Shown here piece by piece: positions 17,605-25,128 of a stretch of 64,000 bases of DNA. A program made the translations under genes and the position numbers. Positions within the stretch are counted from its first letter, which is position 1. Each line of letters starts with the position of its first letter. Source of the stretch: DATBAX01 sp963762965 (GTDB lineage Bacteria > Acidobacteriota > Terriglobia > Terriglobales > Acidobacteriaceae); NCBI GenBank assembly GCA_963762965.1, contig CAVXME010000001.1, positions 1,798,001 through 1,862,000 of the forward strand, given 5' to 3'. Under the pieces are notes generated by a model. That model saw only the letters and a program-made list of their open reading frames with translations. It was not told where the DNA came from and searched no databases.

Positions 17605-18051
17605 ATGTCGTCGGGCCGTCTCACACACACCACTCTCCGAGCACTCGATTGGATTGCAGGGAAGACCCTCGCACCTGACACTACACCCCTACACCAGCGC
17701 ACCGGACGCCGCGGCGAAGAAGACGCCTACTTCTATCTTCGCCGACATGGCTACGTCATGGTGGCCCGCAATTTCCGTTCTCCGCATCGCCGTGGAGAAA
17801 TTGACTTGATCGGTTGGGACAAAGACGTGCTTTGCTTCATCGAGGTCAAGACCCGCACCACTCGCGACGTGAAACCCGCCGAAGCCGCCGTGGACCGCGA
17901 CAAACGCCGCGCCCTGACCGCCGTAGCCCGCGATTACCTGCGTCACTCGGCCCCTTCGTGTCAGTGGCGCTTCGATGTAGTCAGCGTATATTATGAGCAA
18001 TCCACTCAGCCGCAGTTTGAGTTGTTCCAGAACGCCTTCCCTGCGGATTGA
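17605..18051 (+). CDS. yraN: YraN family (UPF0102) endonuclease-like protein
   Basis: A 148-aa protein with the PD-(D/E)xK nuclease-like fold of UPF0102. The core is visible: TGRRGEEDAYFYLRRHGY (residues ~33-50), RGEIDLIGWD (the acidic metal-binding strand) and LCFIEVKTRTTRD (the ExK motif), then DKRRALTAVARDYL and WRFDVVSV. The family's biological role is poorly defined; Holliday-junction-resolvase-like activity is only inferred from fold. The N-terminal ~30 residues are longer than usual. galT follows 41 nt after the stop and may be co-transcribed. Confidence 0.88.
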   Translation: MSSGRLTHTTLRALDWIAGKTLAPDTTPLHQRTGRRGEEDAYFYLRRHGYVMVARNFRSPHRRGEIDLIGWDKDVLCFIEVKTRTTRDVKPAEAAVDRDKRRALTAVARDYLRHSAPSCQWRFDVVSVYYEQSTQPQFELFQNAFPAD

Positions 18052-18092
18052 AATAAAACACACGGCTTCGGCCCGGTTGAAAGGATTTGGCA

Positions 18093-19139
18093 TTGCCCGA
18101 GCTTAGAAAAGATCCCATCGTCGGCCGATGGGTCATTATTTCGACGGACCGCGCCAAGCGCCCCACGGACTTCGCTCGCGAGACGAATAAACTCAAGGGC
18201 GGTTTCTGTCCATTTTGCTATGGCAATGAAAGCAAGACTCCGCCGGAAATCCAAGCCTATCGCCCGAACCCAAATGGCGGTCCGCCGCCGCAACGCGACA
18301 CGCCGGGCTGGACCGTCAGAGTCGTTCCCAACAAATTTCCCGCTCTCGGCATCGAAGGCAATCTGAATCGCCAGGCCGAAGGTATGTTCGACCGCATGAA
18401 TGGCATTGGAGCGCATGAAGTCATCATCGAAACTCCCGACCACAGTGCCAGCCTCGCAACTCTTCCATCAAAGCGCATTGAAGATGTGCTTTGGACATTC
18501 CGCGATCGAATCCTCGATCTGAAGAAAGACCGCCGCTTCAAGTACATCCTGATTTTCAAGAACCACGGGGAAGCCGCAGGTGCGTCGCTCGAGCATGCAC
18601 ATTCACAGCTGATCGCGCTGCCCATTGTTCCGATCTATGTGACCGAGGAAATCGAGGGCGCCAAGCAGTACTTCATGTACAAAGAGCGCTGCGTATTTTG
18701 TGATGTGGTTCGTCAGGAAACCGAATCCGGTATTCGCGTGGTCGCCGAGAACAGCGATTTCCTCACGCTAGCTCCCTACGCGCCGCGCTTTCCCTTCGAG
18801 ACCTGGATCCTGCCCAAGCAGCACGAATCAGCGTTCGAAAATTCCTCGACCCACATGTTTGAAAACCTGGCGAAAGCACTCAAGACCTTGCTGAACAAAG
18901 CCGACCGCGTGCTCGACAACCCGCCTTACAACCTGGTGGTCCATACTTCGCCGGCACAAGATCCCACCAACGATCACTATCATTGGCACATCGAGTTCAT
19001 GCCCAAACTCACCAAGACCGCGGGTTTCGAGTGGGGGACTGGCTTTTACATCAATCCCACTCCGCCGGAAGAAGCCGCGAAGTTTTTACGGGAAGCCGGC
19101 GTGGAAGAGGTAACGTCGGCGGCAGGAAGTAGAGTTTAG
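18093..19139 (+). CDS. galT: Galactose-1-phosphate uridylyltransferase
   Basis: HIT-fold enzyme of the Leloir pathway that exchanges UMP between UDP-glucose and galactose-1-phosphate. The N-terminus PELRKDPIVGRWVIISTDRAKRP is diagnostic. FCPFC (zinc ligands), NHGEAAGASLEHAHSQLIALP (active-site histidine region) and RCVFCDVV are present, as are the C-terminal half motifs NLVVHTSP and HYHWHIEFMPKL. About 348 aa, normal length. The TTG at 18093 is preferred over the TTG at 18087 because AAAGGA lies 7 nt before it. A heptad array begins within the stop codon. Confidence 0.93.
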   Translation: MPELRKDPIVGRWVIISTDRAKRPTDFARETNKLKGGFCPFCYGNESKTPPEIQAYRPNPNGGPPPQRDTPGWTVRVVPNKFPALGIEGNLNRQAEGMFDRMNGIGAHEVIIETPDHSASLATLPSKRIEDVLWTFRDRILDLKKDRRFKYILIFKNHGEAAGASLEHAHSQLIALPIVPIYVTEEIEGAKQYFMYKERCVFCDVVRQETESGIRVVAENSDFLTLAPYAPRFPFETWILPKQHESAFENSSTHMFENLAKALKTLLNKADRVLDNPPYNLVVHTSPAQDPTNDHYHWHIEFMPKLTKTAGFEWGTGFYINPTPPEEAAKFLREAGVEEVTSAAGSRV

Positions 19140-19203
19140 ATTGGAGATTTTAGATTGCAGATTGAGAGTCAAAATCTACAATCTGAAATCACAAATCTGA
19201 AAT
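19138..19203. repeat. Heptad repeat locus 5, AGATTNN then AATCTNN (strand-switching)
   Basis: Four AGATTNN units, one transition unit, then four AATCTNN/AATCACA units, all in 7-bp register. The second half is the reverse complement type of the first, so the whole can fold back on itself. The first unit overlaps the galT stop codon. Confidence 0.92.
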
Positions 19204-19208
19204 AGGAG

Positions 19209-19273
19209 TAGGGGTCCTTCGACTGCGCGGATTTGGCCGCTTCGCGTCCAAATCCACTTCGCTCAGGATGACA
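19209..19273. repeat. Conserved-end, variable-core palindromic element B
   Basis: Ends TAGGGGTCCTTCGACT and CTCAGGATGACA are shared with elements at 33455, 34179 and 56444. The core here is a stem GGATTTGG/CCAAATCC with a CCGCTTCGCG-type loop. It lies between galT and iscX, whose 3' ends converge. Confidence 0.8.
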
Positions 19274-19282
19274 TAGAAACTT

Positions 19283-19504
19283 TTAGCCTTGGGTGCGATC
19301 CAAAACCTCTGAATGCCAGGCCATCTGGATGGCTTCCAACTTGCCCTCATTGGACTTCTTGGGATCGTCCTTGAATTCCGGCAGCTCAGTGACGTAGCGG
19401 TGAAGATCTGTAAAGCGCACTTCCAGTGGGTTCATGTCCGGATATTTTTCCGAGAGCGAGATCCCAATATCATCCGCATCATCCCAGGTCAGTTCTTTCG
19501 GCAT
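19283..19504 (-). CDS. iscX: Fe-S cluster assembly protein IscX
   Basis: A 73-aa acidic protein that modulates the cysteine desulfurase IscS and may deliver iron. It starts MPKELTWDDADDIGISLSEK and contains YPDMNPLEVRFTDLHRYV and LEAIQMAWHSE, covering the whole IscX family. The start at 19504 has GGAG upstream; the longer frame to 19615 merely reads back through a repeat array. It is the last gene of the minus-strand isc operon. Confidence 0.95.
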   Translation of the reverse strand: MPKELTWDDADDIGISLSEKYPDMNPLEVRFTDLHRYVTELPEFKDDPKKSNEGKLEAIQMAWHSEVLDRTQG

Positions 19505-19514
19505 GCAAAGCTCC

Positions 19515-19574
19515 TTGGTCGTTCGTCGTCCGTCATTGGTCGTTGGCCAAGGACCAACGACGCACGACCAACGA
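19515..19574. repeat. Heptad repeat locus 6, TTGGTCG then CCAACGA (strand-switching)
   Basis: Units of TTGGTCG type on the left switch at GGCCAAGG to CCAACGA units on the right, giving a fold-back hairpin. It fills the junction between fdx (stop 8 nt away) and iscX (start 10 nt away). Confidence 0.9.
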
Positions 19575-19581
19575 CATCTTT

Positions 19582-19992
19582 CTAGTGTTCTTCCGAAACG
19601 TAATTCCGGTTCCATGCCGGAATTTCCACCACGACCTTGCCGGGCTTCAGAATCGTTGCCTGGCAGCCAAGCCGGGAGTTTAATTGGAGATCGGCAGCCA
19701 TGTCCAGCCGGTCGGCTTCATCGTCGTCCATCTCGGAAATGTTTTGCGCACCTTCCTTCACCCAGATGTGGCAGGTCGTGCACGCGTTATTGCCGCCGCA
19801 CGCATGATCGAGGCGCACGCCATTATTCAGTGCAACGTCAAGCAGCGACTGCTTTTTCCCGTGTTCCTTGTAGGGCAACTTGCCATTTTCGAAATGCACG
19901 GTCTTGCCTTCGGGAAGGAACGTCACTTCAACCGTGTTCTCTCCGATTTCGGCGGTTGCCGTTCCCGAGCCTTGTGTTTTTTCTTCAGCCAT
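19582..19992 (-). CDS. fdx: ISC-type [2Fe-2S] ferredoxin
   Basis: Electron donor for Fe-S cluster assembly (136 aa). Cluster ligands are visible as HACGGNNACTTCHIWV (C-x5-C-x2-C) and a fourth cysteine in SRLGCQATI, the adrenodoxin/Isc-Fdx spacing. VTFLPEGKTV and QSLLDVALNNGVRLDHACG complete the beta-grasp fold. The start at 19992 follows GGAGC; about 20 extra residues before the fold are rich in A/E/T/G. It is flanked on both sides by heptad arrays. Confidence 0.95.
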   Translation of the reverse strand: MAEEKTQGSGTATAEIGENTVEVTFLPEGKTVHFENGKLPYKEHGKKQSLLDVALNNGVRLDHACGGNNACTTCHIWVKEGAQNISEMDDDEADRLDMAADLQLNSRLGCQATILKPGKVVVEIPAWNRNYVSEEH

Positions 19993-20021
19993 AGTTGCTC
20001 CTGAAAATCTCTTCGATGCAG

Positions 20022-20049
20022 CCAACGACCAACGACCAATGACCAACGA
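20022..20049. repeat. Heptad repeat locus 7, CCAACGA x4
   Basis: Three CCAACGA units and one CCAATGA in exact register, ending 3 nt from the hscA stop codon, in the hscA-fdx junction. Confidence 0.92.
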
Positions 20050-20052
20050 CGG

Positions 20053-21954
20053 CTACTCAAACTCCGCTTTCGCCATGGGATGCGGCGCCGTGGGCCCTTC
20101 GCCCATGTCGGCATCGTCCATCGTTTTGCCTTTAAGCGCAGTGTTTACCGCGCTGTCCATCATCAATTCCGCGAGACGCATGGTTCCCTGATTAAGCGCG
20201 TCGATGGCTTTTCGGATCGCCTCATAATCGTCGCCATTCTGAGTTTCGCTCAGCGCACTTTCGAGCTGAGCAATCTGCCTCTTCTCATCGCTGGTGAGAG
20301 CGCCCCATGCGGGACTTTGCCTGCCTTTTTCGAGCGCCGCCACAATGGTCTCAGCTTCGTTGCGCGCCTCGATCACCTGCCGCTGCCGGAAATCTTCCTC
20401 AGCGTTATCGAAGGACTCAAGAATCATGCCTTCAACTTGTTCGTCGGTCAGTCCGTAACTGGGCTGCACTTCGATTTCAGCTTCCTCGCCGCTGCGTTGT
20501 TCACGCGCGGAAACATGCAGTATGCCATTAGCGTCGATGAGAAACTTTACCTCGATACGTGGCATGCCCGCGGTCATCGGCGGAATGCCTTTCAGATCGA
20601 AGCGGGCCAGAGACCGGCAGTCTTTTGCCAGTTCGCGCTCACCCTGCAAAACATGGATCGCGACATTCGTCTGCCCATCCACCTGCGTGGTGTAGTGCTC
20701 GGTAGCCGAAGCCGGAATCGTCGAATTGCGCAGAATAATCTTGTCAGTCACGCCACCCGCGACTTCAATGCCCAAGGACAAAGGCGTGACATCGAGCAGC
20801 AGCATGTTCTCAGTGGCTTCAGAGCCACCGGAAAGAATGTTCGCCTGGACCGCAGCTCCGAGGGCAACGACTTCGTCGGGATTCAAATCGGTATGCGGCT
20901 TGCGCTTGAACAAATCCTCCACCAGCGCACGTACCTTGGGGATGCGAGTCGAACCACCCACCAATACCACTTCGTCGATCTGTTCTGGCTTTAAGCCGGC
21001 GTCTTTCAATGCCTGTTTGCACGGGCCGACAGTGCGATCAATAATCGGCTGGATCAACTGTGTGAATTGCTCCTGCGTTATCTCCCGCAGGTAATGCCTG
21101 CCGTCCGGCAATTCGATTTCCAGCTTCACTGACGACTGCGATGACAACGCGATCTTCGCTTCGATCACAGCTTTGCGGATCGTCGCTACGACTTCGCCAT
21201 TCTTCGAGACATCGAGTTTCAAGTCACCGCGAATGTCATCAACTGCGATGGCAATCAATAAATTGTCGATATCGTCGCCGCCCAGGTGGGTGTCGCCGTT
21301 GGTGGCGATGACTTCAAAAATCCCGTCATGCAGTTTGAGGATGGAAATATCGAACGTCCCGCCGCCCAAGTCGTACACCGCGACAATTCCGTTCTGCTTC
21401 CGGTCCAGGCCATAGGCAAGGGAAGCCGCCGTCGGTTCATTCACCAGTCGCAGCACTTCCAACCCGGCAATGCGCCCGGCATCCTTCGTAGCTTGTCGCT
21501 GGGCGTCATTGAAATAAGCGGGTACAGTGATCACCGCTTTGGTCACCGGGCCATTGAAAAAGCGTTCCGCATTGCGTTTGAGCTGGCGAAGAATAAAAGC
21601 GGAAATCTCCGGCGGTGTAAAAGTCTTGTCACCGAGCTGAATGCGGATCACTTCCCGGGCTTGGAGATCGTCAGCCAGACGGAATGGGAATAACTTCAAT
21701 TCCTGTTGAACGTCCTCAACTCCGCGCCCCATCAGCCGCTTGATCGAATAAACCGACCGTTCTGGAGTTTCAATCAAATACCTTCGTGCTGCATTGCCAA
21801 CGATGATCTGATCTTTATCGTCCAGGGCCACAACCGAAGGCACAAGATTCAGTCCGTCCTCCCCTGGAATCACCACAGGGCTGTCCCCCTGCATGAACGC
21901 CACCAGGGAGTTCGTGGTTCCGAGATCGATGCCGATAATGCGATCGTTAGCCAT
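20053..21954 (-). CDS. hscA: Fe-S protein assembly chaperone HscA (Hsp70 family)
   Basis: ATP-dependent Hsp70 chaperone (633 aa) that binds IscU and promotes cluster transfer. The N-terminal ATPase has IGIDLGTTNSLVAFM, VPAYFNDAQRQATKDAG, NEPTAASLAYGLD and YDLGGGTFDISIL; VLVGGSTRIPKVR closes it near residue 340. The substrate domain follows (LLLDVTPLSLGIEVAGG). Length and operon place identify HscA rather than DnaK. The start codon lies 5 nt from a heptad array and has no clear purine-rich ribosome site, so the repeat itself forms the translation-initiation region. Confidence 0.95.
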   Translation of the reverse strand: MANDRIIGIDLGTTNSLVAFMQGDSPVVIPGEDGLNLVPSVVALDDKDQIIVGNAARRYLIETPERSVYSIKRLMGRGVEDVQQELKLFPFRLADDLQAREVIRIQLGDKTFTPPEISAFILRQLKRNAERFFNGPVTKAVITVPAYFNDAQRQATKDAGRIAGLEVLRLVNEPTAASLAYGLDRKQNGIVAVYDLGGGTFDISILKLHDGIFEVIATNGDTHLGGDDIDNLLIAIAVDDIRGDLKLDVSKNGEVVATIRKAVIEAKIALSSQSSVKLEIELPDGRHYLREITQEQFTQLIQPIIDRTVGPCKQALKDAGLKPEQIDEVVLVGGSTRIPKVRALVEDLFKRKPHTDLNPDEVVALGAAVQANILSGGSEATENMLLLDVTPLSLGIEVAGGVTDKIILRNSTIPASATEHYTTQVDGQTNVAIHVLQGERELAKDCRSLARFDLKGIPPMTAGMPRIEVKFLIDANGILHVSAREQRSGEEAEIEVQPSYGLTDEQVEGMILESFDNAEEDFRQRQVIEARNEAETIVAALEKGRQSPAWGALTSDEKRQIAQLESALSETQNGDDYEAIRKAIDALNQGTMRLAELMMDSAVNTALKGKTMDDADMGEGPTAPHPMAKAEFE

Positions 21955-21959
21955 AGAGC

Positions 21960-22026
21960 GATTGCAGATTTCTGATTGTAGATTTCAGATTTTTAAATCT
22001 GAGATCTGCAATCACAAATCTGAAAT
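21960..22026. repeat. Heptad repeat locus 8, GATTNNN then AATCNNN (strand-switching)
   Basis: About five GATTNNN units, then a centre near TTTTTAAA, then AATCTG-type units in 7-bp register. It can fold into a long hairpin. It fills the hscB-hscA junction from 4 nt after hscB to 5 nt before hscA. Confidence 0.92.
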
Positions 22027-22029
22027 GTA

Positions 22030-22773
22030 CTAGCTTTCCAGTACCTCATTCACATCCCTAACCAAATTCCTGATGTAATTTCTGCGGTTCAGCAGGTCGA
22101 CCATCTTGTCGCGCACTCTGCTGCGATCTTCTTCGCTGCTGCCGTCGGCAAGTTCGTCCCATTCGCCCCAGTAGCTCTTCAGTTCGTCGAACAGCGCTTC
22201 GTGCTTCTTCTGCAATGAAACCTTCTGGGCCTCCAGTTCCTTCACCAGCCCGGGATCGTCTTCGCCCATTTTCTTATTCATGCGCAGTTCTTCCAGCTGC
22301 ATGTTCAATTCAAAAACTTCCTCCAGCAAATCTCGAGGCACGACCTGCTTCTTGATGTCGCCCGACGCTCGTGCTTTCTCGGTCGCCGTCTTCGACTGCT
22401 CTTCCAGTTCCACGCCTTGCAGATGTAACAAGTATTCCGTGCGCTGGATGGGATCTTTCAGCGTCCGATACGCGTCATTGAGCAGGGAACTCTGTTCCAG
22501 GCTCCATTCTTGTTCCCGCTTTGCCGCGTTGGCGTACAAGTCGGGATGCAGTTTCCGACTCAATTTGTAGAACTCGCGCTCGAGAACGGTCGCGTCGAGA
22601 TTCAGCTTCTGGGGCAATCCGAAGAAGGCAAAATAATCCACCGGGGCTGGCGGTTGCACTTTCCCGCAGGCAGTGCAGAAATGCGCGGCGCGCATGTCTC
22701 CGCAAGACCAGCAAGCCGAAGAGGTGCTGTCATTTCCCAGCACCGAGAGCTCGTTTTTTGCAGTAGAAATCAT
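22030..22773 (-). CDS. hscB: Co-chaperone HscB with N-terminal zinc-binding motif
   Basis: J-domain protein (about 247 aa) that recruits IscU to HscA and stimulates its ATPase. The J-domain holds the HPD motif in RKLHPDLYANAAKREQ, followed by SLLNDAYRTLKDPIQRTEYLLHLQG; the C-terminal three-helix IscU-binding region follows. Before the J-domain lies SACWSCGDMRAAHFCTACGK, a double CxxC zinc site seen in eukaryotic and some bacterial HscB but absent from E. coli HscB. The ATG at 22773 is used; an in-frame GTG at 22794 would lie inside a strong hairpin. Confidence 0.92.
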   Translation of the reverse strand: MISTAKNELSVLGNDSTSSACWSCGDMRAAHFCTACGKVQPPAPVDYFAFFGLPQKLNLDATVLEREFYKLSRKLHPDLYANAAKREQEWSLEQSSLLNDAYRTLKDPIQRTEYLLHLQGVELEEQSKTATEKARASGDIKKQVVPRDLLEEVFELNMQLEELRMNKKMGEDDPGLVKELEAQKVSLQKKHEALFDELKSYWGEWDELADGSSEEDRSRVRDKMVDLLNRRNYIRNLVRDVNEVLES

Positions 22774-22788
22774 CGCTTTAGACACATT

Positions 22789-22837
22789 CACCACGGCCGC
22801 CCACCGTCTTGCGGCAATGGAAGGTGGCGCCGTGGTG
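22789..22837. repeat. Long hairpin in the iscA-hscB junction
   Basis: Arms at 22789-22805 (CACCACGGCCGCCCACC) and 22823-22837 (GGTGGCGCCGTGGTG) can pair along ~15 bp around a 17-nt loop. On the minus-strand transcript it ends 15 nt before the hscB ATG and could limit hscB translation or stabilise the upstream message. Confidence 0.7.
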
Positions 22838-22891
22838 GATTCTTAGTGCTGCGTCCTACTGGATTTGCTTCTTTGCCGGACAGCTAAGTCT

Positions 22892-23269
22892 TCAACCTGA
22901 GAACGAAGTTCCGCACCCGCAGGACTTGGTCGAATTCGGATTGACGAACACAAAACCCTGCTGCATCAGCGTTTCCTGATAATCCAGAGTCATGCCGTGC
23001 AGATAGATGAACGACTTCGGATCGACAAACACGCGCACATCTCCAAACTGAAACACTCGATCGCGTTCGCGCGGCTGCGTGTCAAAGCGAATGTTGTAGC
23101 TCAACCCGGAGCATCCGCCGCCCTGCACGCCCAGACGCAGTCCACCCTCCTCGGGCGAAATGCCTTCTTTCACAATGGCGGTGCGGATCCGGGCCAAAGC
23201 CTTGTCCGTGACCAGCACACCTTTGGCAGGCACGGTCTTCGTGGTTGTCTGTTCCGCAACAGGAGTCAT
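22892..23269 (-). CDS. iscA: Iron-sulfur cluster assembly A-type carrier IscA
   Basis: A-type carrier (125 aa) that accepts and passes on Fe-S clusters or iron. The family fold runs from VLVTDKALARIRTAI through GGLRLGVQGGGCSGLSYNI to MQQGFVFVNPNSTKSCGCGTSF; the three conserved cysteines (CSG and CGC) are present. The ATG at 23269 with GGTGAG 6 nt upstream is preferred; an ATG two codons earlier is too close to that site. The frame remains open to 23503 only through the repeat-containing junction and iscU. It sits between iscU and hscB. Confidence 0.94.
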   Translation of the reverse strand: MTPVAEQTTTKTVPAKGVLVTDKALARIRTAIVKEGISPEEGGLRLGVQGGGCSGLSYNIRFDTQPRERDRVFQFGDVRVFVDPKSFIYLHGMTLDYQETLMQQGFVFVNPNSTKSCGCGTSFSG

Positions 23270-23299
23270 AGTCATCTCACCCGTGCTATGGGCTGTTAG

Positions 23300-23327
23300 C
23301 CAACGACCAACGACTAACGGCCAACGA
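23300..23327. repeat. Heptad repeat locus 9, CCAACGA x4, overlapping the iscU 3' end
   Basis: CCAACGA, CCAACGA, CTAACGG, CCAACGA in exact register. Bases 23314-23327 belong to the iscU coding region, so the repeat supplies the last four codons and the stop. Confidence 0.92.
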
Positions 23328-23730
23328 CCGATTCTGCCGGCTTGGCCACTTCCTGCTTCTTCTTCCAGTCGTGGATCGCCGCCCGGATCGCGTCTTCCGC
23401 GAGCACCGAGCAGTGGATCTTCACCGGAGGCAGCGCCAGTTCCTTCACGATTTCCGTGTTCTTGATGGCCAACGCTTCGTCGACAGTTTTGCCCTTCACC
23501 CATTCGGTCGCAAGTGAAGAAGAGGCAATCGCCGATCCGCAGCCAAAGGTCTTGAACTTCGCATCTTCAATGATGTTGGTTTGCGGATTAACTTTGATTT
23601 GCAGCTTCATAACGTCGCCACATTCCGGCGCGCCCACCAGTCCAGTGCCCACGTCGGAGCTGGCCTTGTCCATGGAACCGACGTTCCGCGGATTGGAATA
23701 ATGATCGAGAACCTTATCGCTATAAGACAT
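23314..23730 (-). CDS. iscU: Fe-S cluster scaffold protein IscU
   Basis: Scaffold on which IscS-derived sulfur and iron are built into [2Fe-2S] clusters (138 aa). The ligands are visible: Cys37 and Asp39 in GAPECGDVM, Cys64 in TFGCGSAIASS, and Cys107 in the LPPVKIHCS motif that binds HscA. GAGAGGAA precedes the ATG. The C-terminus is about 10 residues longer than usual (QEVAKPAESVVGR), and its last residues and stop codon are encoded by a heptad repeat array. Confidence 0.97.
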   Translation of the reverse strand: MSYSDKVLDHYSNPRNVGSMDKASSDVGTGLVGAPECGDVMKLQIKVNPQTNIIEDAKFKTFGCGSAIASSSLATEWVKGKTVDEALAIKNTEIVKELALPPVKIHCSVLAEDAIRAAIHDWKKKQEVAKPAESVVGR

Positions 23731-23754
23731 GATGTGTTCCTCTCTTTAGAACAA

Positions 23755-23775
23755 AAATCAAAATCTGAAATCGAA
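23755..23775. repeat. Heptad repeat locus 10, AATCNNA x3
   Basis: Three 7-mers with an AATC core, in the iscS-iscU junction, same family as 12579, 19138 and 21960. A second, different heptad family begins 10 nt later. Confidence 0.75.
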
Positions 23776-23785
23776 GTCGTTTACC

Positions 23786-23813
23786 AGAGCCGAGCGCCTA
23801 AAGCCCAGCGCCC
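23786..23813. repeat. Heptad repeat locus 11, AGMGCCY x4
   Basis: AGAGCCG, AGCGCCT, AAAGCCC, AGCGCCC in register, ending 4 nt from the iscS stop codon. Same family as 13951-13992. Confidence 0.88.
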
Positions 23814-23817
23814 GCTG

Positions 23818-25119
23818 TTAATGCGCTTCTCCCGCCCACTTCACGGTCTTCAAATCCACGCCTTCTTTCGCCATCTCATAAAGCGGCGAGAGTTCGCGCA
23901 ACCGCGTCACTGTCTCAATGACCTTATCGGCCACATAATCCACTTCCGCTTCGGTATTGAAACGTCCAATCCCGAATCGAATCGAGCTGTGCGCCAGATC
24001 ATCTCCGGTGCCCAGCGCCTTCAATACATAAGATGGCTCCAGCGTCGCCGAGGTGCAGGCCGATCCGCTCGAAACCGCAATGTCATTGATGCCCATCAGC
24101 AACGACTCGCCTTCGACATAGGCGAAGCTGATATTCAAGTTGCCCGGCAGCCGATGCTCCCACGAACCATTGATGTAGGTTTCATCGAGCTTGCTCATAA
24201 TCTTGTCGCGCAGCCGGTCGCGCAGCGCCGTTAGTTTCGCGGCTTCCTGCGCCATCTCTTCGGACGCAATCGCACAAGCCTTACCGAGTCCCACAATTCC
24301 GGCAACGTTCAGCGTTCCGGACCGCATGCCGCGTTCGTGACCGCCGCCGTCCAGAATCGCGGAAAGCTGTACCCGAGGATTCTTGCGCCGCACGTAGAGT
24401 GCGCCCACGCCCTTCGGCCCATACATCTTGTGCGCCGAAATCGACATGAGATCGATGTTCATCTTGTTCACATCGATCGGAATCTTGCCGACTGCCTGGG
24501 TCGCGTCGGTATGGAAGAACACGCCGCGCTCATGACAAAGCTTTCCGATCTCCGCGATCGGCTGCACCACGCCAATCTCGTTGTTCGCCGCCATGATGGT
24601 CACCAGGATGGTCTTGTCATCCATCACGCGCTTCAGTTCTTCCAGATCGATCAGGCCGTTTTTCTGCACCGCCATGTAGGTGACGCGATACCCATTCTTC
24701 TCCAACCGCTTGCAGGTATCGAGCACAGCCTTGTGTTCCGTCACGGCCGTGATGATGTGATTGCCCTTTTCCCGGTACATTTCCGCGACGCCCTTGATCG
24801 CAAGGTTGTCGCTCTCGGTGGCGCCCGAGGTAAAGATGATCTCTTTCGTGGTGGCGCCGATCAGCTTGGCGATGCGCTCGCGCGCCGTCTCCACGCCTTC
24901 TTCTCCGGCCCATCCAAAGGAATGATTCCGGCTGGCCGCATTGCCAAACTTTTCCATGAAGTAAGGCAGCATCTCTTCGAGGACGCGCGGATCCATCGGC
25001 GTCGTCGCATGATTGTCCATGTAAACCGGTAGCTTGATGCCCTTGGGGTCTGCGCGATGTTCTCGCTGCTGCCCCAATGCTTGTCGTTCCTGGGGGAAGG
25101 TCTTCACATCCGTGCTCAT
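23818..25119 (-). CDS. iscS: Cysteine desulfurase IscS
   Basis: PLP enzyme (433 aa) that takes sulfur from cysteine and passes it as persulfide to IscU. Markers: MDNHATTPMDPRVLEEM, FTSGATESDNLAIKG, TEHKAVLDTC, the Schiff-base lysine in SISAHKMYGPKGVG, GGHERGMRSGTLN, and the catalytic cysteine loop SSGSACTSATLEPS. About 28 extra N-terminal residues precede the canonical LPVYMDNHATT start; AGGAG lies 7 nt before the ATG and overlaps the iscR stop region, so iscR and iscS are translationally close. Confidence 0.97.
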   Translation of the reverse strand: MSTDVKTFPQERQALGQQREHRADPKGIKLPVYMDNHATTPMDPRVLEEMLPYFMEKFGNAASRNHSFGWAGEEGVETARERIAKLIGATTKEIIFTSGATESDNLAIKGVAEMYREKGNHIITAVTEHKAVLDTCKRLEKNGYRVTYMAVQKNGLIDLEELKRVMDDKTILVTIMAANNEIGVVQPIAEIGKLCHERGVFFHTDATQAVGKIPIDVNKMNIDLMSISAHKMYGPKGVGALYVRRKNPRVQLSAILDGGGHERGMRSGTLNVAGIVGLGKACAIASEEMAQEAAKLTALRDRLRDKIMSKLDETYINGSWEHRLPGNLNISFAYVEGESLLMGINDIAVSSGSACTSATLEPSYVLKALGTGDDLAHSSIRFGIGRFNTEAEVDYVADKVIETVTRLRELSPLYEMAKEGVDLKTVKWAGEAH

Positions 25120-25128
25120 GTTTTTCTC

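Noticed and set aside
19138..23813. Heptad arrays as CRISPR-like repeats
   Set aside because: Units are 7 bp, contiguous and without spacers, and no cas genes are present.
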